64,000 nt of DNA. Origin: Hypomesus transpacificus (Eukaryota; Chordata; Actinopteri; Osmeriformes; Osmeridae). The stretch lies in contig NC_061061.1 in assembly GCF_021917145.1 (NCBI RefSeq), positions 11,695,448 through 11,759,447 of the forward strand. Reading direction: 5' to 3'. A model generated the notes under the pieces. The model was not told the origin of the DNA and ran no database searches. It saw only the letters and a program-made list of their open reading frames with translations. Numbering within the stretch: the stretch's first letter is position 1; each line of letters opens with the position of its first letter. Below are positions 40,481 through 52,665 of the stretch, in pieces. Both the position numbers and the translations under genes were made by a program.

Positions 40481-43400
40481 ATGAGCGGAAAGTTTATCAC
40501 AGGTGAGAGCGGAGACATTCCGCTTCTGTTCAATATGAATCTCAAAGATTTAAATGTATTTGTCCTTTCCCCTTAGATCCACCTAAAGTCACAGCCGACA
40601 GCTTCGTGAGTAAAAGATGTTGACAAACTCCAACTTTTGTTTGATATACCTTTTGTGAAGCATGTAATCATACCCTACCTACATGACGTAAACGGCGCAC
40701 ATGTCTCAATAGCCTAATAGACCGTAAATATTTTCAGGTTGACTATTTGACATCTGACGACACTCTGGTCCACTTCTTCAATGAGTTCTTGAGCCTGCCG
40801 GTAAAGAAGAGTTAAAGCCAGAAAGGCTAGGCTGTTATAGGCTACAAAAGTTGGCATAATTATCAGGAGAATCCTTGATTTACCACCTTTATTTCCATTC
40901 AAATTTTTTCTGGAATTCATTCATCACACTATCCGGTTATAAACTAATGATTTCCACCTTCACTCCATTCAGTCCTTCCCCCAGGCCGTCACCTACAACC
41001 GGCAGACTGGTGTGTTTGAAGAGGTGAGCGATGCGGCAGAGTCTCTCTCCAGGACCATCCACTCAGCTTTGAAACACTGCAAATCCAAACTCTTCTCTGA
41101 CCCGTCATGGCTGACTGCTACCCCACTGGTTGATAACCACTATTCTGTCCTCGTAAGTTCATTCAGCGTAGTCTCGTGTTAGTGTTTATTAAAAACTAAT
41201 TTGAGGATTTTTGTAGAGGAGAAAATCATTCATTGTGGATTTCTTATCCAACAGTACTTGGACCAAAATCAAGGATTGCAATGGGTCCTAAAAGAAAGAC
41301 TACCCTTTTTTATTCGGAGTGACTGCTACTTTGAGTACAGGTAATAGTATAATATAAACAAGTAGGATATAAATCCAAACTGTTAACAACACTGTGGTCA
41401 CAGCTACCCTTGATAGCGTTTCCTTTGCATGTTGAGGCATGATCTTTCTCCCACACCAACAGTGCACTGTTTGCTTAGTAAGTGAAATGGACAGGGAAGG
41501 TGAAATGTTACATAGTAAACACCATGTTCAAGCAGAGAGGGCAGTTGGGTGTAGTGACAGGTGATCTGTGGTGCAACGTAACATGCCTCCTTCCTGTCCT
41601 ACTTCCTGGTCATCTTCCTAATGCCACGGCATCTTCAGTGTGGGTGTGTTCCTTTCATGTTCCTATCAGGTGTCTGACCCACAACAACCTCAACATGGCT
41701 GGCTTGTGTTCAGCCTTGTTGTCCATAGGATAAGCTGGATGTGTTAGACACTGTACTAACTAGGGGACTGATTGGTCGATCATGGTCTTCATCTACTATG
41801 CAGGCTGTAGGCTCATCACAGGTGCATCTATGATGTCTCTCCCAGGCTGGCAAAGCTGCTCTCTCTGAGGGATCCTAGATGCCAGGGACTGGGGGTGCGT
41901 GACTCTTCTGGTGCCCCAGTCCAGAGCCCCCCGACACAGGGGGAGGAGGAGAAAGGGGAGCCACTTACACCCCCTATCCAAGGACCAACTGTCTACCTCA
42001 CAGAGGCAGCAACTACAGGTTGCTTTTACGGAGACTGCATGTGCCACAATCCTTCCCGCGGCCCATTAGACCACCTAGCTGCCAGTCTGGTGGCGAAGGT
42101 GCTCAGAGAGGTGGGGACAGAGATTGACGACTACCCTAGCCTGTCAGAGAAAAGAGCAGAGACTACTTACGAGTGCTGTGTCCAATCAGAGCAGAGGAGC
42201 GTGGCTAATCGCTGTGGGATGGGCGGGTCCAGTGAGATGGACAGAGGTATCAAACTGAAGGAGGGGGGCAGCAGGGGCTCAGAACAAGAACATGACCTTG
42301 ATTCTGGTGTCCATGGTGAAAGTATCTATGGCAGCAGACAGGGTATTGAGGAGTTCAAAGCGTTTCTACGAGGAACCCCTGGAGAGAAGATGCTGGGTCT
42401 CTGGGTGGACATAGAGCGACTGAAGACCATGGAGGATGACGACACAAAACACAGGTAACCCTAACCCACACGTACCCTGTGGTAGATAAGAGTAGCCGGC
42501 TGACGTATTTAGGGTGACAGTTGGGGACCTTCTGGGGGTGTTTGGGAAACCTGTAGGGGGCATTCAAGTTCAAGATCATTCCTGGTGTCTGCAGACTGAC
42601 AGAATGTTCCGTCTCTCTGACAAGACACCTGATCCAGATGAGGCAGTGCTACTTGCTGAGCAGCACCGGGGAGGCCAGGCTCAGTGTGGAGCTGCTGTCC
42701 AGGCTGGGGCTGGCTACCTCCCCTTGCTGGAGGGAGGACAAACTGTACCCAATCCAGCCCTGCATCACACAGGCCCTGCTGCTGTACTGGTGAGACAGTT
42801 CAATCTCAAGTCTTTTATTGTCAGATGCACAGAACAACACAGGATCAGACTGGGCACTGAAATTCTTTGGACAAGACAATGCAAAGCAACCTGGCATAAC
42901 ATGACATAAGTACTCAGCACATAGGTTACACCTATGATAAGCTAACATATAATATAATAAACCTCCTAAATATACAAAATAATAAACAAAACAGTATATG
43001 GTATGGGTACAATTAGTGCAATATTGCTGATTGTGCAACCAGTAGCTGAAGTGACTGGTGTGACTAGACTAGGGTGACAATCTCATAAGATTTTACCTAA
43101 GTTTTGTTTCTATATGCCACAATTCATAAGGAAGGGGTCATAGTTTATAGAGGCGGAGTTGTCAATATAGTCTGTATTGCACTAAACACTGGTCCATGTT
43201 TTGAGGTCATTTGGTGTGTGGTTACTATGTGGTCCAGGGGTCCAAGGTTCCTATCAGCGCGGTCTGGGTCTGAGGACAGTCAGGAATGTGACCTCAGCCT
43301 GCGGGAGAAGAGACAGCTACGGCCTCCCTCGGGTATCGACCCCAGTCCCCGCTGTGTCACGCTCCACCCCCTGCGCCCTGTCGCCTGCTTCCCCTCAGCC

Positions 43401-46400
43401 CTCACCTCTGCTGACCCTCAGGTAGTTCTGAACAGCAGACCCTGTTCACACTTGGTTTCAAATCCGTCTTGGTGATCCGAACAGTTTCCAGCTTACTGAC
43501 TTGTTCAGATTTCATTAAAGGGGTCATAGACTAAGAATCAGGATTGCAACGAGAAGCGTGTGTGTGTGTGTGTGTGTACGTTTCTGTGTGTCCTGTCAGT
43601 CAGGAGGCCCCAGCAGCAGCCCCAGTCCTGTGCTGGGGGGCCGGAGGATGGAGAGGATGCTGACAGCCCTGCATGTGGACCCCCAGGCCGGACACTTCTT
43701 CACTGGCTTCTGTGAGCGTTCTGGAAACCAGGTAGCCACTGCCGTTCCCCTCGGCTGCTCCGGGGCAGCGGGCCTTTAACCCTGGTCCTCAGGGCCCGCT
43801 GACGTTTTCCCTGCTCCAACACACCTTATACAAATGACGGGTCGATACCAAACTCTGCAGAAGCCTGATAACGACCCTTCATTTGAATCAGGTGTGTTGA
43901 AGCAGGGAAACATCTCAGACATACAGAACAGTGGGCCCTGAGGTGGTTGAAGACTCCTTCTCTAGAGCCAGTGTTAAGTTGCATACTGATCTAGATCTAT
44001 GGCTTGGTGTTGGTGACGTTTGTTGCCTAGTGTGGATAGCAATGCTGGTAACTGTGTTGGTGTGTCATAGCTGTGGCACAATGCTGCCCTCTGCTGGTGG
44101 GACCTGCAGCAGTACCACGCACTCTTCTATCAGGACGGACTGGATCCCTACAGAGTAAAGAGACTTGCTCAGGTAGGTAAGACACACACACACACTCCCG
44201 AACAGATAAAGACACCGAATGACCTTTCATTGGAACATGGTGGCATGAGACAAATGCCAAGACCTGTTATTTATACATAATATACACACACACACACACA
44301 ATGGGCATTGGACCAGGCATATGGCTGCCAGAAAGCCCCTCTGTAGTAAATCAGGCCTGGAAAGCAGAGCTGTTTAATGGAGGATCAGTAACACTCGTGC
44401 GATGCTGTCCCTACTCACGAAACCAACAGCCCCTGGTGGTCTGGTGTGGTTTAGCTATGGGTTAATCTTGGCCTTGGGGGCATTGGTGAATGTTTTGAGT
44501 GAGTGCGTGTGCCAGCGCCAACCTGGCAACCAGCCTGGCTGCTCTTGAAGAGGTGAGGATAGCTCCTGGGGTCCAGGGACAGTTTTGTCCCTCAAACAGG
44601 ATCGGAGCGGACCCCCAGGGTGACCCTGCGTGCCAGCGTAGACACACACACACACGTACACACACTCTAGACGGCCCTCAATAAGCCCTGCCGAAGGGTG
44701 CCCGTAAAAACAAGTGACTCAGAACTCTCTGGTAAACAGCGGAGCTCCGATTCAGAGCCACCCTCTCCGGCTCCAACTGGACCAGACTAGAAAACACACT
44801 CACTCCCTAATCCTTCCTATAAAACAGGATGTTCTGCACATCAGACTTTCATAAAGCTTTAAAGTGGCATTGGGGTGACACAAGAAAAGCATCATAGGAT
44901 GTCATTGAATTGTTATTGAGTACTACACCAGACCGTACCATAACCACTGTTTTAGCCCATAACTCAATTCTTTTTTGAGTTCATATTCCCTCCTTTCCCC
45001 TCTCCTTTTTAGGTGCTCTACTCCACCTACGTGTGCAGCGCTGCCCGGAGGGGTGTAGGGGTGGTGGAGGAGATCCGGAGGAGGGTGTACCAGTGCCTCA
45101 GCCCCCCTTTTGAGGAGCTGTTTGATGGGGTGGAGGAACACATACTCAGCCTGCTGCTGGAGCCCTGGACACTGCTGCTGAGCAGAGACACGCACTCCTA
45201 CCAGAGGGTAGGATCACTGCATATAGAGGAAGGTCTATATATCTTTCCACAAGGCAAGGCCAAAACAACATGTGTGTGTGTGTGACAGGTGTGTGTGTGG
45301 GAGGAGTCTCGCCAAGTGGACTCTGAGCAGTACAGGGAGCTGCAGACTCTGTATAAGGAGGCGGAGCTTCGACGCTTCCTGGTGAGGGCAGCAAACACGC
45401 CTTACTTTCGCCTCTCACGCCTTCCCTTCTCTTCCAGCTTCGGTTCTTCTCTCCATCCATCGACCTGTCTTTCACTACCCCCTCCAGCAGGTGCAGCATC
45501 AGGGCACTTCCACTCTCCCGCCACCAGAGGGCCCAAAGGCTCCAAACTCCTGGGACAAAGTTCCGGAACGTTACCGTCGCTACCGCCTGGGCTCCCTGCT
45601 GCGTCACCGCACGGAGCTGCATCACTTCCTGTCCTTCCTGGAGGAGCACTCCGCCGGGTAAGGACACAGCCAATCAGATGTGTTCATCGTGGTTGTTTCA
45701 TAAGTGAGGATGTTGCACAACAATGTCTGATGTTCTACGCAACGTTTTCTATTTGTGTGTGTGTGTGTGCAGCATACACCTGACGTGCTGGCTGGATGTG
45801 GATCAGCTGAGAAGGACATCTCAGAAAGACAAAGTCACACGAGAGGAGAGGTCCAAAGACATCAAGACCAAGTACCTCAACAGGAAGTACTTGTTTGGAC
45901 CAGGAAGTCCCGCCTCTGCTGAGCAGCAGGAGGATGTAGGTCAGACCTATCCTAAGGACTGGTCACAGATACATTTATCTAATAAACACGACTGTATGAA
46001 AACTACAAATAGGCTACCCTCAGTGTCTAAAAACTACAGACAGATGACTATTATGGAATTAAAAACTACAAACGGTTCCAAGATCAAGGTTGTCAGGCTG
46101 ACATACTGCCATGTCTTGTTGACAGCTCCAGTTTCCAGTTAGGGTGGAGGATGAGAGGGTGGTGCTGGAATGAAGGAGGGAGAGAGGGAGTTGGGAGTTC
46201 TCTGCGTGAGCGATGCAGAGAGACTGACAGCTTTTATTACCCAGGCCTCTAGTCTCAGTCACACAGCACGATACATCCCTCTCTCTCTCCTGCCCCACGC
46301 TCTCTCTGCGACTGGTTCTCATTTCCGAGGAAGTGAGAGAGAATGAGAGACAGATAGAGAGGGGGGAAGAGAGTGACAGACGTGGGAGGCTGCTGGATTC

Positions 46401-49400
46401 CCAGAAGAGCCAGAAGGCCTGATGGGAGATCTTCCAGTCAGGGTCTCCTGCAGCTCATTTCCTGTGGGCCGGAGGAACCCTTGTGTGTTCAGAGAGCTTT
46501 CAGAGGGACGTTGTCTCCACCCTGTCATACACACACACACACAGTGAAGACTCAGTAACAGTGTTTGTGTGTGTTCTTGTGTGTGTGTGCACAGCTACTG
46601 CGGCTGGCTGGGGGATGGGGCCGCCTGCAGCAGGCCCGTCTTTCTGGTGCGGTCCTGGTGGAGGTCCAGAACGTCGTCAGGGGTTACCTGGAGAGGGCGT
46701 GGCTTCCCCTCTTCCTGGCCACGCCCCAGTTCTCCCAGAGACAGACGCTCGAGGTAGCCTAAAGGCGCTACAGGCTTGCCTGTCTGTCTTTCTGTCTGCG
46801 TGCCAGAATATTATCTACGGCAGTGGTGCTCCTCTCCTAGTGTGTCGTGCTGGTCTGGCCCGTCATGTGACACCATAACACACTCTCCGGTGTCTTCATC
46901 ACGGGGCAGAGGAGGCCACAGATTTCCCTCCAACTGCCTCGTTATGTTCTCATGTTGGGTCATTAGCGACACAAACTACCTGCCGTCCTGCTCATTAGCT
47001 AATGAGAGGGTGTTTAGCATTACACGCTAGGTGGTGGAGGCAAAGAGAGAGGGGCGGGGTTAGATTGTTTGTGAAAGAAATGGAGGAGGAGGGAAGGGCA
47101 GGAGGGGGAAGGAGGGAAGAGAATACGATTGATGGTAGAGGAACATGGTCATTTAGAGTAAATAGAGTATCATGTTGAAGCTGTTGAGGTGGCTAAGCAG
47201 AACCTCTGTCTCCCCACGCCCAGCCCCGGGCAGCAGCAGACTCCGTGTCAGACCAGGTGTATCAGAGACACAGGAAGAAGAGGGAGGTGTGGAAGGTAAG
47301 TGGCCTTCTCTTTAGTACAAGTCCAGAGCAACACCCAAAAAGTTTGTTGCTAGTTAGTGAAGTCACAATGAAAGTATGGGTGAATATCTGGGTCCAAGAT
47401 TAAGAACGAAATTGAAAAAACTCTATTGATCTTGATCTAGGTTTGTCTGCTCCCCCCCCCCCCCCCCCCCCTTTAGGCTGACGGCTCCAGGATGAGCTCG
47501 TCCCAGGAGGTGCTGGCTCTGAGGAGAGCTTTGCTCCACCCCTCCACCTGCCTCCAGTTCCAGACCTTCGTCTCCCTGAAGGGCCACTTCCTGGGGAACG
47601 ACGTGCTCTTCTGGCTGGAGGTGCAGAGGTACAAGGTAAACGCCGTCGGGGGACACAAGAACATCCTAGTGATCAAGTCGGCAGGTCTAACAAAGGGTGG
47701 TGGTGCTGGAGGTGACGGTCTGTGCCCCCCCCCCCCCCCCAGGACCTGTGCCACTCCCACTGTGACGAGGCGGTGGTGCAGAACAAGGTGTCCACCATCA
47801 TCAGCTGCTTCCTGAACTCGTCCGTGCCCCCCGCCGTGCAGGTGGACGTCCCCCCCGAGCAGGTCCAGAACATCCTGGAGAGGAGGGCCGAGCTGGGGCC
47901 CTACGTCTTCAGAGAGGCCCAGGTACTGGAGGTGGCCGTGTGTGTGAGAGAGAGAGAGGTTACTTAAATATGCAAGTGCAAACACATATTACGTGTGTGT
48001 TTGAAATTACTTTAATAGCAAGTGCACCTGTTTGTGTATCCCCAGATGTCAGTGTTCAGTGAGCTGCTGAAGCTGTGGCCCCAGTTCCAGGCGTTCAGGA
48101 GCGGTGTTGAGGAGGAGGAGGAGGTGCTGCCTCTCCTGGAGAAGAGGAGGAGGAAGCAGAGAGAGAGACTCCTGCGCAGGAGGAGAAGAGAGGAGGAGGA
48201 GGAGGAGAAGAAGAAAGAGGTAGGAACATGGAGACCACCGAGTCCTCCACCTCACAGAGAAAAGACAAGTCGAGTTGACATTTCTATGTTGTTCATTTTG
48301 AAGACACACTTATGTTTCTGATATATACAGTGCCCTCCAAAAGTATTGGAACAGTGAGGCGAATTCCTTTATTTTTGCTGTAGACTGAAAACATTTGGGC
48401 TTGACATCAAATAATGAACGTGAGACCAGAGATCAACGTTTCAGCTTTTATTTCCAGGTATTTACATCAGGATCTGATGCACAACTAAGAAAATATCACA
48501 TTTTGTTTGAATCCACCCATTTGTCATGTGAGCAAAAGTATTGGAACAGATATACTTAAAACATATTTAAGTGAATAAGACTTAATATTTAGTTGCAAAT
48601 CCTTTGCTTTCAATAACTGCAGCAAGTCTGTGACCCATTGACGTCACCAAACTTTTGCATTCTTCCTTTTTGATGCTTTCCCAGGCTTTCACTGCAGCCT
48701 CTTTCAGTTGTTGTTTGTTTTGTGGGGTTCCTCCCTTCAGTCTCCTCTTAAGCAGGTAAAATGCATGCTCTATAGGGTTTAAGTCTGGAGATTGACTTGG
48801 CCAGTCTAATACCTTCCATTTCTTGCCCCTGATGAACTCCTTTGTTGTTTTGGCAGTGTGTTTTGGGTCGTTATCTTGCTGCATGATGAAGGCTCTGCCA
48901 ATCAGTTTGGTTGCATCTTTCCTTAAATTGGCAGACAAAATGTTTCTGTAGACTTCCAAGTTCATTTTGCTGCTGCCATCATGTGTTACATCCTCAATGA
49001 AGATTAATGAGCCCGTCCTAGAAGAAGCCATGCAAGCCCAAGCCATGACATTACCTCCACCGTGTTTCACAGATGAGCTTGTGTGTTTGGGATCATGAGC
49101 AGTTCCTTTCTTTCTCCAAACTTTAGCCTTTCCATCACTTTGGTAAAAGTTAATCTTTGTCTCATCAGTCCATAAAACTTTGTCCCAGAATTTTTGAGGT
49201 TCATCTCTGTACTTTTTGGCAAATTCCAGCCTGGCCTTCCTATTCTTCTTGCTAATGAGTGGTTTGCATCTTCTGGTGTAGCCCTTGTACTTTTGTTCAT
49301 GAAGTCTTCTGCGAACAGTAGATAGTGATACCTTCACTCCTGCCATCTGGAGGTTGTTGCTGATCTCACTAACAGTTGTTTTAGGGTCTTTCTTTACAGC

Positions 49401-50983
49401 TCTCACAATGTTTCTGTCATCAACTGCTGATGTTTTCCTTGGTCTACCTGTTTGACGTCTGTTACTTAGTACACCAGTAGTTTTCTTCTTCTTCAGGACA
49501 TTCCAAATGGTTGTACTGGCTATGGCCAATGTTTCTGCAATGGCTCTGATTGATTTTCCATCTTCTCTAAGACTCACAATTGCTTGTTTTTCACCCAAAG
49601 ACAGCGCTCCGGTTTTCATGTTGTTTTCACCTCTGAATACAGTCTGCATAGACAAAACCTATCTTACCCAATCTGAACCTGAGTGTAGACATTCAGTGGT
49701 ATTTATTGATTGAATAATGTATGTAATAGGACACACCTGGGCAACAAAACACACCTGTCAGTCATATGTTCCAATACTTTTGCTCACGTGACAAATGGGT
49801 GGGTTCGAACAAAAAGGTGATATTTTCTAATTTGTGCATCAGATCCTGATGTAAATACCTGGAAATAAAAGCTGAAACGTTGATCTCTGGTTTCACATTC
49901 ATCGTTTGATGTCAAGCCCAAATGTTTTCAGTCTACAGCAAAAATAAAGGAATTCGCCTCACTGTTCCAATACTTTTGGAGGGCACTGTAGTTCAACTTT
50001 GGCCCTCACACATCCTGGTCTGTGAACCTGATCCTAACCTGAGGTGTGTGTGTGTGTGTGTGCTTACTGTCCAGGAGCAGGAGCAGGAGGCACTGTCTGA
50101 GGAGGAGGAAGAGGACAGACAAGACAGACTGACAGGACAGACAGGGAAACAGAGCAGAGAGCTGTCTTACCCCAGCCAGCAGGTATTCTAATCAGCACTC
50201 GCGGTGGGAATCTTTTGGTAACCCATGATTCTATAAAAAATCGATTCACGATTTTTTTAAATCAAATTTCGATTCAATATATGCTTACATAAAAAAAATA
50301 AAAAACATATTACTTAACTGATATCAGTTAAATGAATTATCAATGGTTTTGAGGCAAGATTTGAGCCTAAGTTCCAGAGGGTTCCAGCAAAGTTATTTTC
50401 TATAAGTGTTATTGCCCTTATGACACTACTAAATGCCAAAGGACAACATATGTTTTGTTTATGTTAATACAAAGTTATAAAACGGAATACTCTGCTTTAT
50501 AATCATACTTACAAAACAAGTGAAAGTTTGCTAAAGGATTTCTAAGAACTCGTTCACGAAATACAGTGACAATAAGTAGACTTATTTAGACTTATAACAC
50601 AGTTAAATGTTAAACAGAAATGTACAGCTTACCATCTATTAGGGGTAGGAATCTTTTGGTACCTCACAATTTGATTAAAAAAGTCGATTCACGATTTTCG
50701 ATTTGTAATCTAATTTTGATTATATGCTTAATTTATTTTATTTTATTCAATGTTTTTAATTTCTGAATTGCTTGAAGACTAAATCGCAATGCATATGTGA
50801 ATCTATTTTTTTTTCCCACCCCTAATCAACACTCAACACAACAGGCCTGTCTCTGTTGGTGCTGCTGCTGTTTTTAATTTCAGCCTTGAACATGTCATGT
50901 TAGAGCGCTGTTCGACAGTGACTCACACAGGTATCGGCTCAGACAGATTTGGTATCAGATGTGATAGCTGAGCCAGTATTGAC

Positions 50984-51020
<37 letters not shown>

Positions 51021-51391
51021 CTCTATCAGATGGCGTGGTCTTACTCCTTGTACATGATGGCCCTGGAGAGGGAGGAGCTTCTGATAAGACACGCCCACCT
51101 AGAGCAGGGCGGAGCCTCCGTCTCTACTGTCTCAGGTAACATAGCCCCTGACAGCCAGCCAATAGGAACAAGTGAGGGAGGGGCTGAGGAGGCTCTTGGT
51201 CATTGGGTGTTAATGTGCTGTGGTGGTGGTTAGCTGGAGCATGGAGTGTGTGATTGGGTAGATTGCTAATAGACCACAGTGTTAATGGATTTCTAATGGC
51301 TGCTAGCTCCAGCCTTCCTCTGTGCAAGTCCAGATGGTCATCATCTCCGGGTCATGTACACTTGAGGGGGAGGTTGGGCACGTGTAAGCAC

Positions 51392-51424
<33 letters not shown>

Positions 51425-51791
51425 CGGGGAGCAAGTTCATCACCAGTTGATGGACAGCTAAAATGGAGCGAATGTGACCGTGTTCTTTACCGCTCATAGT
51501 TCAGAACAGGGCCGGAGCCAGAATAATCTTTTTGCGTAGGCCTAGAAAAATATGGATAGGTACTTTTCAGTTTTTTTGTCATTTACTTGTTTGGAGATAG
51601 TTTTTTGGGTAGGCCTGAGAACAAATTGGGTAGGCCCGTTGCTACGCCCCTGGTTCAGAATGAAGCCCTCCCTCCCCTCCTCTCTAGATTTGTTGTCGTG
51701 CCCCAGTGTGACGTCAGCAGGCAGCAGACCCCGGCAGCACTCCATCCTGTCTCCCAGAGCAGAGAGCGTCCCCCTCCCCAACAGGGACTAG
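40481..51791 (+). CDS. rgs22: Regulator of G-protein signaling 22 (22 coding exons, 1093 aa)
   Basis: A large testis-type protein with several RGS domains that can bind G-alpha subunits. Exons: 40481-40502, 40577-40605, 40738-40800, 40973-41152, 41255-41340, 41846-42454, 42595-42789, 43238-43421, 43600-43731, 44071-44172, 45013-45207, 45289-45381, 45491-45657, 45773-45935, 46595-46753, 47224-47295, 47477-47635, 47743-47922, 48046-48219, 50075-50182, 51030-51135, 51688-51791; 3282 nt in phase. RGS-like segments lie at about 303-395 (FKAFLRGTPGEKMLGLWVDIERLK), about 655-790 (TCWLDVDQLRR...KYLNRKYLFGPGSPAS) and about 825-945 (FQTFVSLKGHFLGNDVLFWLEVQRYKD... in pieces). A charged coiled-coil-like stretch (R/E-rich) follows. 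Human is 1264 aa, so this fish form is shorter, mainly in the first third and the tail. The exon 13 acceptor at 45490 was chosen because 45437 breaks phase. Confidence 0.93.
42795..43050 (+). repeat. Dispersed teleost-type repeat (rgs22 intron)
   Basis: A block starting CAATCTCAAGTCTTTTATTG and including CAGATGCACAGAACAACACA resembles a repeat common in fish genomes. No frame is coding and no family is assigned. Confidence 0.5.
43789..43943. mobile_element. Inverted-repeat MITE (rgs22 intron 9)
   Basis: The ends CTCAGGGCCC and GGGCCCTGAG are inverted repeats, and the next inner blocks (TTTCCCTGCTCCAACACACC versus GGTGTGTTGAAGCAGGGAAA) also pair. The element is about 155 bp without coding capacity. 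Confidence 0.7.
48328..49988 (-). mobile_element. Complete Tc1-like DNA transposon with IR/DR ends
   Basis: The element is 1661 bp, flanked by TA on both sides (48326-48327 and 49989-49990), as expected for Tc1/mariner. Terminal inverted repeats are 221 bp (48328-48548 and 49768-49988). The outer about 84 bp look identical; differences are scattered further in. The word AAAAGTATTGGAAC occurs at the outer and inner end of each repeat, the IR/DR arrangement of Sleeping Beauty-type elements. It sits antisense in the rgs22 intron between exons 19 and 20. Confidence 0.93.
48582..49619 (-). CDS. Tc1-like transposase, intact frame (345 aa)
   Basis: Cut-and-paste transposase of the element at 48328-49988. 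From the ATG at 49619-49617 (MKTGALSLGEK) the frame runs 345 codons to TAA without a break, the usual Tc1 size; another in-frame ATG lies at 49649. The N-terminal half has paired helix-turn-helix regions (SLREDGKSIRAIAETLAIAS) and a GRPRK hook motif. The catalytic triad is visible as WTDET, QQDNDPKHT and PNPIEH-like DLNPIEH, consistent with DD34E. Activity cannot be judged from sequence alone. Confidence 0.93.
   Translation of the reverse strand: MKTGALSLGEKQAIVSLREDGKSIRAIAETLAIASTTIWNVLKKKKTTGVLSNRRQTGRPRKTSAVDDRNIVRAVKKDPKTTVSEISNNLQMAGVKVSLSTVRRRLHEQKYKGYTRRCKPLISKKNRKARLEFAKKYRDEPQKFWDKVLWTDETKINFYQSDGKAKVWRKKGTAHDPKHTSSSVKHGGGNVMAWACMASSRTGSLIFIEDVTHDGSSKMNLEVYRNILSANLRKDATKLIGRAFIMQQDNDPKHTAKTTKEFIRGKKWKVLDWPSQSPDLNPIEHAFYLLKRRLKGGTPQNKQQLKEAAVKAWESIKKEECKSLVTSMGHRLAAVIESKGFATKY
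50202..50825. repeat. Two copies of a GGGTAGGAATC-type small repeat (rgs22 intron)
   Basis: The word GGGAATCTTTTGGTAAC at about 50206 and GTAGGAATCTTTTGGTACC at about 50645 begin related segments. Both continue with AATCGATTCACGATTTT-like sequence. The right copy (about 50639-50825) ends with TTCCCACCCCTAA, the inverted complement of its TTAGGGGTAGGAA start, so it looks like a small hAT-type MITE. The left copy seems truncated. Confidence 0.6.
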
Positions 51792-52080
51792 AGACCTCCA
51801 CCTCTTCAATGGAATGTAGGAATAAATCCATGGATTCATTTAGTGATGAAAGGATGAGTTTTTTTGCTGTTTGAAATCTCTTGTACAGTAGAGCTTATAA
51901 TTACTAGTGTGTGTAGTTATAATTGTATTATAATTGGTCATGACAGACAGTAATGTGAAACTGACCAATGTATTCAACTGTTTATCGATGCGATGAACCT
52001 GATTGTATCAATCAACTCACCTAGATTTAAATTAGAATACATGACAAAAGAATTACAATGAAATACTGAACTTATTATTC
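51792..52080 (+). other. rgs22: rgs22 3' UTR and convergent gap
   Basis: A poly(A) signal AATAAA lies at 51821-51826, 30 nt after the stop. The minus-strand vps13b poly(A) signal at 52092-52087 closes the gap. No COX6C exon is visible between the two genes. Confidence 0.6.
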
Positions 52081-52665
52081 AAATGTTTTATTAGAATGTA
52101 ATATTGTACTATTAATACAATAATTATATATATATTATTCATTTACACCATAGGCATTAGTTTACAAAAATTGTAAATTCTTACATAAAGTTGTCTGCGT
52201 TATAACGGATTCATACAAAAAAAAGGCAACATGAACAACAACCGTGTTTGGCAAAAATGACATATAGAAAATAAGACCCCTCATCAATCGTACAATGTAT
52301 TACATCTTAAATAAAATAAATGAACAAGCGAGCTTACATTTTGGTTGCCAGCTCTATCTTCCTACAGTTGTTTAACATGTAAATCACACAAACCTCTCTA
52401 GGTGCGAGCAGGATGTAAACATTAGTAAAGTATACCAGCACAGAAATGTCAGTTAGAAACATATAAATACAACTGGAGGTGCATTATTTCTGTAGCAAAA
52501 GTCAAGGTCTATCCTAGCTGTGTTTGGTGACTGGTACAATAGTTAGACAAAGTTTGATAAACATCCCCCATGGCTCTCTATGTTGTATTGCATAAACACA
52601 AGTCCCAGGCATCTAAACATTCAACGAAAGGCCGTTGGTGAATCCGCACGCCGTGTATGTGCGTG
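52081..52665 (-). other. vps13b: vps13b 3' UTR
   Basis: AT-rich non-coding DNA after the stop at 52668-52666, with AATAAA on the minus strand at 52092-52087. Confidence 0.6.

Noticed and set aside
45438-45490. Alternative rgs22 exon 13 acceptor at 45437
   Set aside because: Using it puts the downstream conserved frame (WDKVPERYRRYR) out of phase; the acceptor at 45490 keeps it.
51792-52665. Search for COX6C between rgs22 and vps13b
   Set aside because: The interval is AT-rich 3' UTR sequence with no matching exon.
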